The notes under the pieces were generated by a model. The model worked only from the letters and a program-made list of their open reading frames with translations. It did not search any database and was not told the DNA's origin. A DNA stretch of 64,000 nt from Echinometra lucunter (lineage: Eukaryota > Echinodermata > Echinoidea > Camarodonta > Echinometridae): assembly GCA_029962745.1 (NCBI GenBank), contig CM057151.1, forward strand, positions 1,057,298-1,121,297, written 5' to 3'. Numbering within the stretch: the first letter of the stretch is position 1; every line of letters begins with the position of its first letter. The position numbers and the translations under genes are program-made. This document shows positions 9,611 to 23,500 of the stretch, one piece after another.

Positions 9611-12600
9611 TTACACACCAGGAACACCAAACTTGCTAAGATGTGCTGCTCTCTTTGCTGGTATGAGAATCTATGACAGGAGAAAAAAAACATAAAAAAT
9701 ACAAAACAGTAGTGACAGAAAGAAAACCTGTGACCAAACTCCCAATACATGAACATTAATTATAGACATCCTTTTTTTTTTCTTTCTTTTTTTGTTATAG
9801 GACCTGAAAGATGATACATGTATGATTTGAAACATGATTTTAATTTTCTTCAAAATCACAATCGCTACCATGTGTAATCACCAAACTTGATAATTAGACT
9901 CTCAGAGAGCTATGCCACTGTTTAAACATGATACACAAACACATTTATCTGTCAAAGCTAGATCATATGTAAATTCATAAATACCAGTAGGTCGAACAGC
10001 ATATCCAAGAGTTGTGATAGGGATAAGGACACTGACTCCAATCCATGAAAACCTTACCTCATTATGTACATAGACATCACATCCATAGCACCATACAGAT
10101 AAATCAGCATAACTCAGGACCATATGATGATCAGACTCTAATCCATGCATTAACATGTGCTCATTGACATAACGTCCACAGTAAACCTGTATACATGTAT
10201 AACAAAATCATGTTCAAGTCTCTTATAAACACAACAAAAAAGTAACTCCCCCCCCTAATTCAAAATAGCATAACTTTTTAATGAAAAAAGCTTTGAGCAA
10301 AATAATTTGGCAGGAGTGTTTCTTCACTTATTGACTTACTTCAAAAGTGGCACAACCTCGAAAAAAAATCAACAACACTTTAAAAAACGCCAGAAAAATC
10401 TTGTTTCACAAACTCCCCAAAATGACTCTTCTGACTTTTGAAAAGTGACATTTTTGCCTGTAATGTCTGCTCACCCATGCATGACTTGACAGATCAAGCT
10501 CATTTTCAAACAGAAGTTAGCCAATAAGTGTAGGAACACTCCTGCCAAATTATTTTCCTAAAAACGTCTTTGTTAAAAAGTTATGCTATTTTGAATTAGG
10601 GGGGAGTTACTTTTTACATAACATCTCATTTATTGAGTAAAATGCTTCTACACAGAATTGTCTTTCTAAACTTCTTTTAACGGCATGTCTCCTCTTATCA
10701 TGATGATAATTCCACTACTTCTTTTTCATTGTCAGTCCAACACGAAGCTGAGGAAAGATTTTGAGAAATGTGTAAAGCACCAATATCTAGGTTTTTAACC
10801 TCGAAGGACTAGAGAGATACAAAGAAATACTAGAATGCGGTAAACAGCTCATTAGGGAAACTCCCACTGCAAAGTACCATCCATGATAACAACAGGATTA
10901 TAGCCATAATGTTGTCTTGCCCCATTCGTGTGCAGTCATTCTTGCAGATAAATTGTAATACACATTTACTTGACCTCATTTGACCTTTGACCTGCTTACA
11001 ACACTTTTGACCCATAATAACACTGAGGTCCCTACAGAGCATTTACCATCCAAGTTTGGGTACAAATGGACATATGGTTCAAAAGTAACCAACTCCAGTA
11101 GAAACTTGCAAGAAAGTGTTAACATTTTTTCTCATTTGACCTTTGACCCTCAAATAACACTGAGGTCCTTGTAAGGCATCTATCATCCAAGTTTGGTTAT
11201 AAACAGCCCCCCCCCCCCCCCCATGACCCCAGTAGAAACTTGCAGGTAAATTTAAACATTTGACCTCATTTAACATTTGATTTACATACAAGACCTTTGT
11301 CCCCCAAATAACAGTGAGGTCCCTATACAGCATCTATGATCCAAGTTTGGTTACAAATGGGCAAATGGTCACCAAGTTATTCAAGTTTCATAAGTGTTAA
11401 AAAGATGGACATTAGTGGAGTCTCACTCCACCTCGGTGGCTTGACAAAAAGGATGCATCTTAAATGTTAACTTCTGGTTAAAATTCAAATAAAGAAATAA
11501 TTGTGTTACTTCATGTCAAAGTGAATCAAATCAATTCATATCAAAATTGACATCTAAATAACACAGGCAAGATGACTGTTTTATTTCAGAGAATTCTGTT
11601 TTTAATATCAAAAGAATATCAAACCATTTTGAAGTACACTTAATACATGTAGCTGTTTTAATACTTGAAAGCTGCTGCACATAATATGCACTTTTATCAG
11701 GAAGGTCTCCGAATATGAACAGATGTCTTAATGTACAATGTGCATTAAAACGAAAAAAAAGAGGAAACTTAAGAAAAACCCAAATAAATTATTCCTTCTC
11801 TTGCACTAAAATACCTTTGTATCCAGTTCCTCAAAGTTTTCCCATATTACACCTGTTCTGATTCAATTACATTGGTTGCCAATAAGGCAGAGAATTGCAT
11901 TTAAGATACTTTTGCTTGTTTACAAAGCACTGAATGGTCAAGCTCCTATTTACTTGTCTGAATTGATATCATGTAGGTCACATTCATATGCACATAACTT
12001 ACGAAGTACACAGGATAAGCTGCTTCTAAAGCTACCTCACTCTAGAACAAAAGTAACTCTTGGGGATCGAGCTTTTAGTTGCGCTGCCCCAAAGCTTTGG
12101 AACAAATTACCACTGGAAATACGAAGGGCACCGACTGTTACCATCTTTAAACATTTATTGAAGACCCATCTTTTTTCAGAAGTTTTTGGTTAATTGTATT
12201 ATATGCATAATTGTTTAATTTGTTTGAGCAGTAGCATTGTTGGGAGCTCTGTTACACTACAGCACAGTAGAGTATATTTACATAGTGACTGCGCTATATA
12301 AATGGTCTAATTATTATTATTATTATTTAATTGTAGAGAGATAGATATTACCGGCGGGCATAAGCTTTGTCTACTTATTAGTTGGGGCGTCCATCTTGCC
12401 ATTAAGTTGGTTTTAATAAAAACCAGAAAAGAGAGAGCAAAATATATAGGAAATAGAGCCAAATGAGATCAAGAGGTAGAAGAAAAGATGTATATAAACC
12501 AAACTCAGACATGCAGCTTAGGAAAAAGAAAGCAAAATACTAAAACTAGAACCAAATGAGACTAAGAGGTAGAAAACATAGACTTAAAGATGTATATAAA

Positions 12601-13958
12601 TCAAACTCAGACTGGCAGTTTAGAAAAGAGAAAGCAAAATACTAAAACTAGAGCCAAATGAGATAAAGAGGTAGAAAAAAAGATGTATATAAATCAAACT
12701 CAGACATGCAGCTTAGAAAAGAGAAAGCAAAATACTGAAAATAGAGCCAAATGAGACTAAGAGGTAGAAAACATGGATGTAAAGATGTATATAAATCAAA
12801 CTAAGAATGGCAGTTCTGTGACATAGCTTTTGAAGACCTCTCCCATTTGATATTCCCTCACAATTTGCTACTATTGTCACTAATATGTTTCTTAGTTTTT
12901 GTTGGTTATTTGCTTCTATTAAAAAAAATTACAGAGTGGACTTCTCTCCATAATCGTACTTTTTCCTGAGTCTGGCTTTAGGTGAATTCACATCCGTTCA
13001 ATCACCTTTGGAAATGGACATTAAAAAGATAATTATTTCCAACAAGTATATCAATCTATTTTTCTAGCAAGCTTTTCAGCTCATAGCAAGCACATAAATT
13101 AGCTTAAAGCTCAAATACAGTTTTTGCAGCAAAAAGAAAATTGGCAAGAAACTGATTGAATACATATTGTCTGCCTTGCCTGTAAAGATACATGAGTAAG
13201 ATCATGCAATATTCCATTAATGATTAGTGGTGAATTTTAGTGTAAATATTTGAAATGAACGCTGTGTAATGGTTACTCTGTACACTTAAGATTGCAGTGC
13301 TTTGTTACACTTGTCATGCAAATAGAACTCTCAGTGGTTTTACCAGTGTGATAACACTTTGTGATTTTACGTTCCTGACCCAATATCAACTTTTTTCGCT
13401 ATTCATGTGTGTAATATTCAACTTGCAGAGGAAAATACTTCGCAGTATTTTAGTCTTGCTTCTAGCTTGCTAGTGACCAGCTGAAAGCAAGGAAATAGGA
13501 GAAATAGTTCTTGAGGGCCTCTGAAAACTGTACATAACCTTTAATGCCTTCATCATGCATTCTGCATCAAAGGTTTTATTATCATGGCTCTAATGGAAGT
13601 CATAACTATGTCTTTAATGAAGCCATAGACAATCAGTGATATATTTGCTTCCAATTTGAAAGTAGAGGTAGGGTGAGAATTATCCAATATTGCAAGTGTA
13701 TGCCTACATTAATCTTGTTAATGACTACAGGCAGTGCAATAATTGGTCTTTAAGGTACCTGAAGATGATGGCAAAAGTAAGATGTCCTAGCTAGGATGAC
13801 CTACTCACCTGATAACAATGAAGACAAACCCAGTTCTCACTGGTATCACCACAATCCTTGCAAGGCATTGACACATCCAACCCGATAGAGGGCAAAGGTC
13901 GTACATCTGTCTCAAGATGAGGACACCATGGTTGAGGTATCACAGCATGCATCTCAAC
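9611..13958 (-). CDS. HDAC6: HDAC6 ZnF-UBP ubiquitin-binding domain and C-terminus (3 exons)
   Basis: Exons 13809-13958, 10058-10186 and 9611-9670, all phase 0. They read [80 protein letters not shown] and finally [19 protein letters not shown], then TAA. The zinc ligands (CPH, CKDC, CLHC, C of YCGR, the His residues of EHMLMH and DHH, and CYGC) are all present, as are the Arg of CGRY and the Trp and Tyr of WCYGC that hold the free C-terminal Gly-Gly of ubiquitin in known structures. The protein ends soon after the domain, as in vertebrates. The last exon is only 60 coding bases and was found by phase and by its KFG motif. Confidence 0.95.
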
Positions 13959-16900
13959 CTGATATCAAACAAAGTGAACCAACTTACAATAATGAATGCT
14001 TAATCATGGTTGAATGAGGGAGAAGTAGAATTATGTATATATTCTCCTACCTTGCCATTTTGCCAGATTAAATTTCTATATAACACTTCCTCCAATCCTG
14101 GTCCAACTCAAGAGCAATGACTTTTCTAATCTTTACTGTGTGAAGAGTTTGGTGTTCACGTTGTTATAATATTTCAAGGCAAGCAAATGCTTACAAAAAT
14201 TGTGATAGTCACTTATTAAGTGTACACCTATCTTTAAAGTGTAAGTCCACCCCAGAAATTTCACTGTTTCAATAAAAGGAGATAAATTTGAACAGCATTT
14301 TAAAAAAGGAATGAGCAAAATCGGTCAGAGAATAAGAAAATTACACTCATTTACATTTTCTAGTAAATTACTCTCGGCTCTGCCAATTGGCAACACTGAT
14401 GACGTCATTTGCGAGCAGGTCTCCATTCACTTTGTATATGAAATTTCACATTTTCTCAATCTTCTTGGAAGTTACACATTTTCTAACGCCCATAATCAAT
14501 GTATGTTCAGAAGAATTGCTTTTTACATAACATACTTTGACAATGGGGTAAGAAAATGTGTAACTTCCAAGAAAATTGAGAAAATGTAAAATTCATTTAC
14601 AAAGTGAATGGAGACCTGCTCGAATATGATGTCACCAGTGTTGCCAATTTGCAGAGCCGAGAGTAATTTACTAGAAAATGTAAATGAGTGTAATTTTCTT
14701 ATTCTTTGACCGATTTTGCTCATTTCGTTTTTAAAATGCTGTTCAAATTTATCTCCTTTTATTGAAATAGTGAAACTTCTAGGGTGGACTTTCCCTTTAA
14801 GCTATAGCATCCATTTATATCACACTACATCTGCCACATTACCTTTCTATGAAGCTAACAAAAGTATTAACACATTAACACAAAATACATAAAATGATAA
14901 CACTTGACATACCTCAGGACCAAAAGTCTGTTGAAGGCTACAAACAAGAGCATCTAACCCTCCTTGACTAGTATCTTGAGATACACCACAGGCTCCTAGA
15001 GCTTTATCCTCTGGCACTGAAGTCAAAGTTTGCAGACTTGATAGGTTAATGTAAGGTCTCAATTCTCTAACTCCATTTTATGACAGTTTGGCTAAGAGCA
15101 GGATAACCAAAGTATTCATAAAGCAGTCTTCCTAAAGAAATTTTGGTCATCATTACATACAACAGATGAATCATATTCTGTAAATGGCAATTTATTGTTT
15201 CACAAATTATGACCCATAACAAACAGTCTGGATATGATGGTCCTTCCTTGAGCATATTAAAGGTGAACACAAAATGTCTTTTACAAATGTAGTAACCACC
15301 TTTTGTTGAACTACTCATTCTAATTTTCTCACTTTAAAATGATCATTCTCATTATTATTACTTTGACACAAATAAATGGATTGTTGTAACCAAAGTTGTG
15401 AAAAGGATTTAAATGGAAACACACAAACTTCATGAAATCTCCTACCTTCATCTTGTGTTTGCATGGCATCTTCCTTTGCTCCTCCTCCTCCTGGTGGGAC
15501 CACTGACCCTTCCGCTTGCTGGAGATTCATCTCAGACATTCCTTCCAAGATATCTTTAATCCCATCTTCTTGGTGGATCATCTGCTCTTTATCACCACTA
15601 TCACTAGCTTGTGAGGATTCTGCTTGCGTAGATGATACCTCAGCATCTCTCTCTGGAACAGATGGTTCTGAGATTATTTCATCCCTAGGTGCAGTACGAG
15701 AACAAATACAATAATAGCACTGGCCTTGTCCTTCTCTATGGGCTGCTAATAGCATTAAGAGGATGGTATCTTTTACTTAGCATCCAAATGAGTATTTGTC
15801 AAGATTCATTATCATTTCATTTGCTTTCAATTCATTTCACTTCAGTGTACAGCCTAGAAAAGGAAAGGTGAAGATAATGCAGTTGTATACATTGGGCAGT
15901 GAAAGCAGAGTTTTGTATTCAATTCTCTTCAGTTCCGTATAATCTGAACTTTGAAACTAATGTACAGTGTTGCTACAAACCAGAGGGCGGGGGCAGATTA
16001 GTTCTACCACACAAATAATCCCTCAATATGTTGTCCTCCATAGTTTTTCATATTACATGTAAACAAAATACACTTTCACCACATCTATTATCTTGATCAA
16101 CACTCTGTGTAGGGAGCTTATCAAAAGTCGCCTCCATCGGTTTTTATCGGCTTCTCCGTGCCCGGGTATTCACATGGGCTTTCCTAATCCCCCATTGTTT
16201 TGTCAACGCAGAAACGGAAGGATTAGAAGGGAAAAGACGCTGAGTGGGAATCCAGCTCTAATCCTAATCTAATCCTAATCCTAATCCTAATCCCCCATTG
16301 TTTTGTCTACGCAGAAACAGAAGGATTAGAAGGGAAAAGACACTGAGTGGGAATCCAGCTCTAGACTGTGGTCAAATTGGGCTCTGACTTATAAGAAGCC
16401 TACAAGTTACCGTAAAGATGGCATATAGTTTAGGGAAATCTAAAAAAAGTAACTTTCATTATTTGAATTCAATGCCAGATAATATGAAAGATTGTATCCT
16501 AAACTATTTTGAAGTGAAGGATACTACATAAAATCTCACTTAAATGGGTGTATTTTACAATCAAAATGTCAAAACTTAGTTTTTGGGTCCCCTAAAATAA
16601 TGTTGACATGCATCACACAATGCCTGCACACGTGTAAAACCAACAGAAATTCTATTGTGCAACAAGCACACCGAAGCACTGTGAATATTGTGCAGGGAAC
16701 CATCGGTGTGCAGGGGTCATAGCATAGTGCAGAGTATAACCAGTCTATTGCGTTCCTTTCAGACATTTACACTCAAATTCATCAGGGTATCATGAATAGA
16801 ATATTTATATAATATTGACTGGCCTTGAGGGAGATACCACATATATACTTCCCAAACTAGTCTCATATTGTCCCGAGTCGAAGACGAGGGCAATATGGGT

Positions 16901-19900
16901 CTAGTGAGGGAAATTTATGAGGTATCTCCCTAAAGTTACGCCAGTCAATATTATTATTATTACCTGTTCACCCCTATCAGGTGCATTTAATTTAAAGTTT
17001 AAACTCTAAAGTTCAGAGAAAAACTCAAAATAAGTTGTAGAGTCTAACACTAACACTAAACAGCTTTATTTACAGTTTGCTCTCGTTTACTAATTGGCGC
17101 ACTAAAATTGTCAATAACTTCAGCTTGTATGAGCTTGCACAAACAGAGGTTTTCCCCATAGAAAAGCACAGGAATCGCCCACCCGCCAGTGAACCATCTT
17201 CCGCGTGTTGAACATAACTGAATTAAGTGACATTATTTTGCCTATGCGTATGTACACAAGCTACTAACAAATTTACTCGTTTGTGCGCATGCCCTTGGGT
17301 GTGATCAGGGTGGAATATGGATATTAGGGACTGATAATTTAGTGCAGAGGCGCAATAGGAAAATGACAAATTTCGTAGAGGAGGGGTGTATGAATATTAT
17401 TACCCTAGTCATACAGCTGAGCCCTGGCTGAACCACTGTGACGTATTTTGTGTTGAGTTAATCAATTAGAGAGACGAAATAAGCGCTCATATCTTGTCTC
17501 CAAAATACCTCATTCAGGTAATAATTCATGATATCAAACATGTTTATTTTAATGCAAGATGGACAATATGAGACTCTATATATGTTTAATCAGTTTCATG
17601 TCAATTCTCTTTTTGCTATCAAAACTATACTTGGGCTTTAAAATAGTCATTCAATCATATAAATAAAAAACAAAACATTATTTGATATGAAAGCAAATAT
17701 CCAAACAATAACTGGAAAAGTGGTGTGATGAAGGCTTTATAAGCAAACTCATTTTCTTGATCTTTCAGGTCTAGTTTAAGCATTTAAGAGTTAATTACAT
17801 TTTTCATCTTATTTTTATTCCTTCCTCAATGGGGATAGGCTGTACTATGATAAGGCACTTAGCTGCTAATCTCAACAAAGATTTGTACCTCTATACTAAT
17901 TTCTAGAAGAGGGAATACAGCAGTCTGTATGATGATATTGCACTTTAATAAGCCCTTTAATACAATAAAGTCAGAGGTGTGGTTTAACTTAAGAGCATTA
18001 AGCCAATAAGCAGGTTAACTTCATGGAGAGTTCCTCTTTGGTGCATGTAAATCACATGTAATTAGATGTAAAAAGGATACCGAGCATCACATGTATATCA
18101 CATGCACAAAGGTCACTCATGAAATCACCTTCATTTCAAAATGACTTATTAGAATCCAAGGCTACATGACTTCTTAATGGAACAATCACAGGCTTTTGCA
18201 TTACTCACATGCTGTTCTAAAGAAATCAGTAATCTATGAGGGTTTTACATGTATATCAATTGCCTATGGAAAAGAAAAGTATCGTATGCATTGTTTTTTC
18301 TGAAGCATTAGGTTTTGTGCAATCAATGTGAACAATTAGCTAAAAGTGGAGATAGCTGACATTAGATGAGTGATTACTAGTCAGTTTAATGATACTATCA
18401 GTTACATGTAGCAAGTACATGACTGATTGCTAGTACGCATAATGCAGTGATGGATGACAAGTATGAAGGAAATGACGGATTACTAAAATCCATGGTGAAG
18501 CTATCGATTACAGGTATCAAGTACTTGTTCTATCTCCATCAGCTCATGCCATCGTACTGAGAAAATTCCATTTCAGAGAAATTCAATCCTTGCTCCAGTT
18601 CAGAAACTGTGTTTATAACCTGGTTTTCACTTAGAATCGGCATTGTGAAATTTTTAAAGACTACTTTGAAAGGTAGTTCAGCTGTAAACAACTTTAAAGA
18701 TGCACGTTCTTTACAATAATCAAGAAAGATTACGTTTAAAATGAGCACTGCAGATGAATCAGAAAAATAAATATATAGCCAAAGAAGCCCAAAAAAGAAA
18801 AGGAAGAAAAAAAAGTAGAAAATGAAGTACATAAGATATGATAAAGAGGGTGAGAAAATGAATCAATGAAGGACAGAAGGAAAGGAAAAGGGTAACAAGA
18901 TACAAGTATATGTCATATATCAAAATGGAGAATGAAACCAAGGAAAATGAATACATATAAACCAAGTTACCAGTAATTTACAGAGTGGGGTAAGTGAAGA
19001 AGGAAAAAGTAGATGATCAACAGAAATTAAAAAGGGCAAACACAGGAAAAAATTGAGATAAGACCCCCCCCCCCCCAAAAAAAAAGGAGAAACACAAATA
19101 TTAAGAGGACAAGAAAGCAATTGAAAAGGGAATAATTAGAATTTATAGTATAGAGAAAATAAAGAGTACAAAAACAAGATAGAGATTTGAGATCTAAAGA
19201 GAAAAAGGAAATGAACAATGAAAAGAATAAAATACGAACAGACTAATAAATTCTATATGATTACAAAGTGTTTATTGAATTTTATTGGTAAATTGGAAGT
19301 CCACTCTCTCTCTCTTTGTTCTTCCTTTGATAATCTATAGTTTTCAATCCTTAAATCCCACTATCCTTCCTCTATACTTTGATCTATCATTCTGGAGATG
19401 CTACTCTATGGTCTTTACGTAAACCATTTAAGGGTCAGCAGTTTCTATGTCAGCCCTGATTCACTTGACTGACAGATAAGAAGAGAACCAGGCTAATTCA
19501 ATACTTTCAGATTGATTACATCTTCTACCGTGCATGCACAAAAGTTCCGTAAAACCTTGGTCATACTTAATGTGGTAAAGTGCTTACAAAATGGCAAGCA
19601 TCTGCTATCTTCCCAAACTTTGAAAGTGAAATTCCAATTTATGGGCTTTGTTTCTCACTATCCAACTTTGAAAATCATATGGCTGTACATTTTTCTTTCT
19701 AAATATAGAAACACATCATGCATTGCTGTCTGGGAACTTATACTATTTCGAAAAGAGAGGGTATTTTTTAAACTATGATTCATCTAAAACTTTGAAAAAC
19801 ATTGAAAACATTGAAAACTAAAGTACTATTCTTTTTTCCTAACCTTTCAAAGAGCTTAACCTGGCAATAGTTCCAAAGAAATCTGCACTGAATTCCATCG

Positions 19901-20484
19901 TTTGATACTAATTGAGACTGAGCATCAATGTATTTCAATGAATATTATGGTTTAGTTTTAGCCCAAAGCAAGTATCATTTACAGCTTGTTATAAGCCAAT
20001 CATTCTCACTTCAACCACAAACCAGAAGAAAGTATTCTATGAAACCCTTGAGGAAATCATATCAGTTCACACTAAACTTGATTTGCTATGCATATTAGAC
20101 ACACTATCAGAAATCTGAAGTGTTTGGAGATCGTTAAGGCTTTCACTGTGGGGCAAACCAAAAGATCAGATTTGCTACTAATCCCATTTACCTTACTGGA
20201 TATGATTTTAATGTAGCATAAGCACACATTTTTTTTTTTTTTTTTTTTTACAGAAAGCCATTCTTCCTTCATCTTTTCCCTAGACACATATCTCTTGTCC
20301 TTAATCCATATTTTTCTGTTTTAGCCAGGAAATCAACAATGGCGTGGCACACAAAATTTATAAATATATATATTTCGGGCTATGCCTGAAATATTGGAAA
20401 TAATTACACGTCTACGTTTTTTTTCTTCAACATTCTTCTTGTCCATTTATATCTATCAAAACCTGCGCAGAATAACTTTATATA

Positions 20485-20536
<52 letters not shown>

Positions 20537-23500
20537 CAATTGAGAGAATAATAACAGCATAGCATGAATCAAAGTTCCCCAGACCTGGCCTACCATATTT
20601 GGAATTTTTGCAAAGGTTGAAAAAATGTCTCCGCCAGGAATCGAGCCCGGGCCTTTGTCTATGAATGCCAATGCTATAACCACTAGACCACGGAGATGGG
20701 CAAGTGGTTTTGGCGACTCCAAATTCACTTCATCGACAGACTGACAAATGTTCAACCTTCACTTATTAATTCCTTTGTCAGTGGCAGATGAGTTTTGAAA
20801 AATGACCAGCCGCATGCCTCAGCTGGCATTGGCGTTCACAGCCAAAGGCCCGGGTTCGATGCAGGGACATTTTTTCAACCTTTGTAAACATTCCAAAATG
20901 GTAGGCCAGCTCTGGGGAACTTTGATTCATGCTATGCTATTATCATTCTCTCAATTGATCTCCCATGTATTTATTTCCAAGAGAGTTGCCAAAGCTGTTG
21001 TATATGTTATTTCATCACAAGTATATATATATATATTTATCATTAAACATACTCTTACTCTCCCCATAAATACACATGCACACACACAAACATGAAAAAT
21101 TAATGCATATACTAAAACCAAACACACAAACCCGAAAGTTACATGCCTCCAACTCATACCCTCACCTTTCCCTCATCCTCAACCTCCCCTACATACATAC
21201 CATCAACCTTCCCCATAAACACACCCTAAACCACCATACCCATACCTCCCCCATATACAAACTACATGTAATACCCTCCCTCTTCACACATCCTCTACCT
21301 TTCTCCTAAACACACCCTAAATCACCATCCCCCATACACAAACTAATACCCTCCCTCTTCACACATCCTCTAACTTTCCCCTCAACACACCCTAAACCAC
21401 CATCCCCCATACACAAACTAATACCCTCCCTCTTCACACATCCTCTAACTTTCCCCCATCCCCCACTCAAGTGAAATTCAAGAAGTTCATATCTTCAGTA
21501 GCCAGCATGACAGTCCAATGCACTAGTAGTGGTAGATTATATTTATCCAACCAATCACAGGCCTTAGCAGTCCAAAAGAGGTGTGTCTTTGCAGTAGTTC
21601 AGCACCTAGACTATTCTCACACATGCAGCTAACCGAATAAACACTCATTATCACCCTTACACAACATCTTATGACAACACCTGTAGCTCTGCATGTTCAA
21701 CAAAGTGAAGTGTGCAAGTATGCAGTGGTGAATATTTCTGTCTGAAATCATGCCACAAACTTTGAACGGAGCTATCATGTCATGGAAAGGAACATGTGCT
21801 TTTCAGAGATGATGAACGTGAATAAACCTTTCATCGGATTACCGTACGAGTAAGTATAAATTATAAATCATCATGATATGTACATTCTCTTTCTGGAAAC
21901 TTTCTTGGGGTGGGGGGGAGTTTTATGATTTCATGCTTACAGAAAACAGTAGAGAGTTTTTTGGGGACAATTTTCCAACATGATGTTAAAACTATTTCAT
22001 TAGGAGTAATATGATAAATTCCTTTATACTCATTATCTTCCTGTTGAAAGAAACAGTCATATCTCATCTCACATTAAATATTTGTATTTGATTCAGAGCC
22101 TAAAACTGCTACTTGATAGTACAACTGGCAGGATGAAAAATGTTTATAACATGTACCTGAAAAAAAAAATTTTCCCTCCAACTAACTTGATGACAACGAT
22201 GAAACAGCAAGTACTAACAGTTTGATGATGATTAGCTTTTCAATGATCTGTTGATCAGTAACAGAAACAAGTTACATAGATGGTATCTGGTTCAGCTGGC
22301 TTATAAAGAAAAAGAAAAGCCTTGAAATATCTTGCGGAAGAGTAGCATATTGTAAAACTGGTCTTTGCAACTACCATGTAAGAATTTTTCAACTACCATG
22401 TAAGAATTTTGGTCATATTGCTATCAGTTCTACAGCTGTAACTGAATCAGTTTGGGCTTCTCAAACTGTCACCAATTACTCTTATCTCTCACTCTTACAT
22501 TTACATAGTTTAAGGCAAAGAAAAAATTTATTTTGAATGAATGAAAGTAGACTGAAATTACATAATTATGATATAAGAATATTTACCAATATGTATGCAA
22601 TAATTGATGATAAAATGCACCCAGTTTAGAGAATTAGAGACTTCAATGCTTATTCTCAATTATAATGAATTTTATTCATAGATTACAAAATGTAATGTAT
22701 AAAACAAAATCAAACAAGACCAAAAAACTTGCAGTGATTTGGGTCCTTCTGCTATTTCGTCGACGATCACCCGAACCGTCGTATACGTCGGTGTGGGGTC
22801 AAAATATCGATTTTGAGTTTTCTGAGGAAAATAAAAGTAGATTCCCTGGAGAAAGATCCATGTTATAAAAACTTGTACTTTTCAAGATATTGCAATGTTT
22901 TTAATGCAAGGACGTATCAATTTTGTAAAAAATGCGCTTTTCCCATTGGAATAGTGTACTGCCGCGTGGGTATACGACAGTTTGGTTGACTGCGTGCATC
23001 ATACGCGCCGTCAGCAAACTGGCGTATATGCGTGCATCCAATGTGGAGTCAGGAGTGTAGCATTGCCTGTGGGGTTCTCTGTACAGGGGAAATCTTGACC
23101 CATAAAACTGAAAATACATGCATCTAGCTCTTTTGCGATTTCTCCCCCAATTCTTTATTTTGAGTGAAAATAAAGACACTGCTTTTAAGAAGAGATCCTA
23201 AGCATCCCTGTCATGTATTTTTCTAGGAATGAATATCTGCGATGACTCAGAACGGGAGGTGTGAATATATGGTTAGATTTAGACTCGCTTTTCTTGAAAT
23301 TACGTTTCGCAGCGTCGTACAGCTGTACAACAGTTTGGATGACCGCCGACGATTTGACGAGACATAAAGTGTAGGCCTAATTGTCAGCATGAAAAGATGA
23401 AAAAATGTCACTTTAATGTAATACTGAACTGCCATGGGTTAAAACTGTAATTCTGATTATTATTTGTATAAATATCATGGTCTCTTGAGAATGCCTCCTA

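Noticed and set aside
14311..14723. Similar peptides ([18 protein letters not shown]) on both strands, as if a divergent gene pair
   Set aside because: They are the two arms of one palindromic MITE; the same sequence recurs at 28.5 and 38.3 kb in truncated form.
15463..15714. Plus-strand 83-residue frame
   Set aside because: It is the antisense shadow of the HDAC6 linker exon 15446-15684.
20625..20700. A functional tRNA gene
   Set aside because: A and B boxes and an acceptor stem are present, but the anticodon stem is mismatched and the loop gives TCA; a related degenerate copy with the same non-tRNA body nearby shows it is a SINE.
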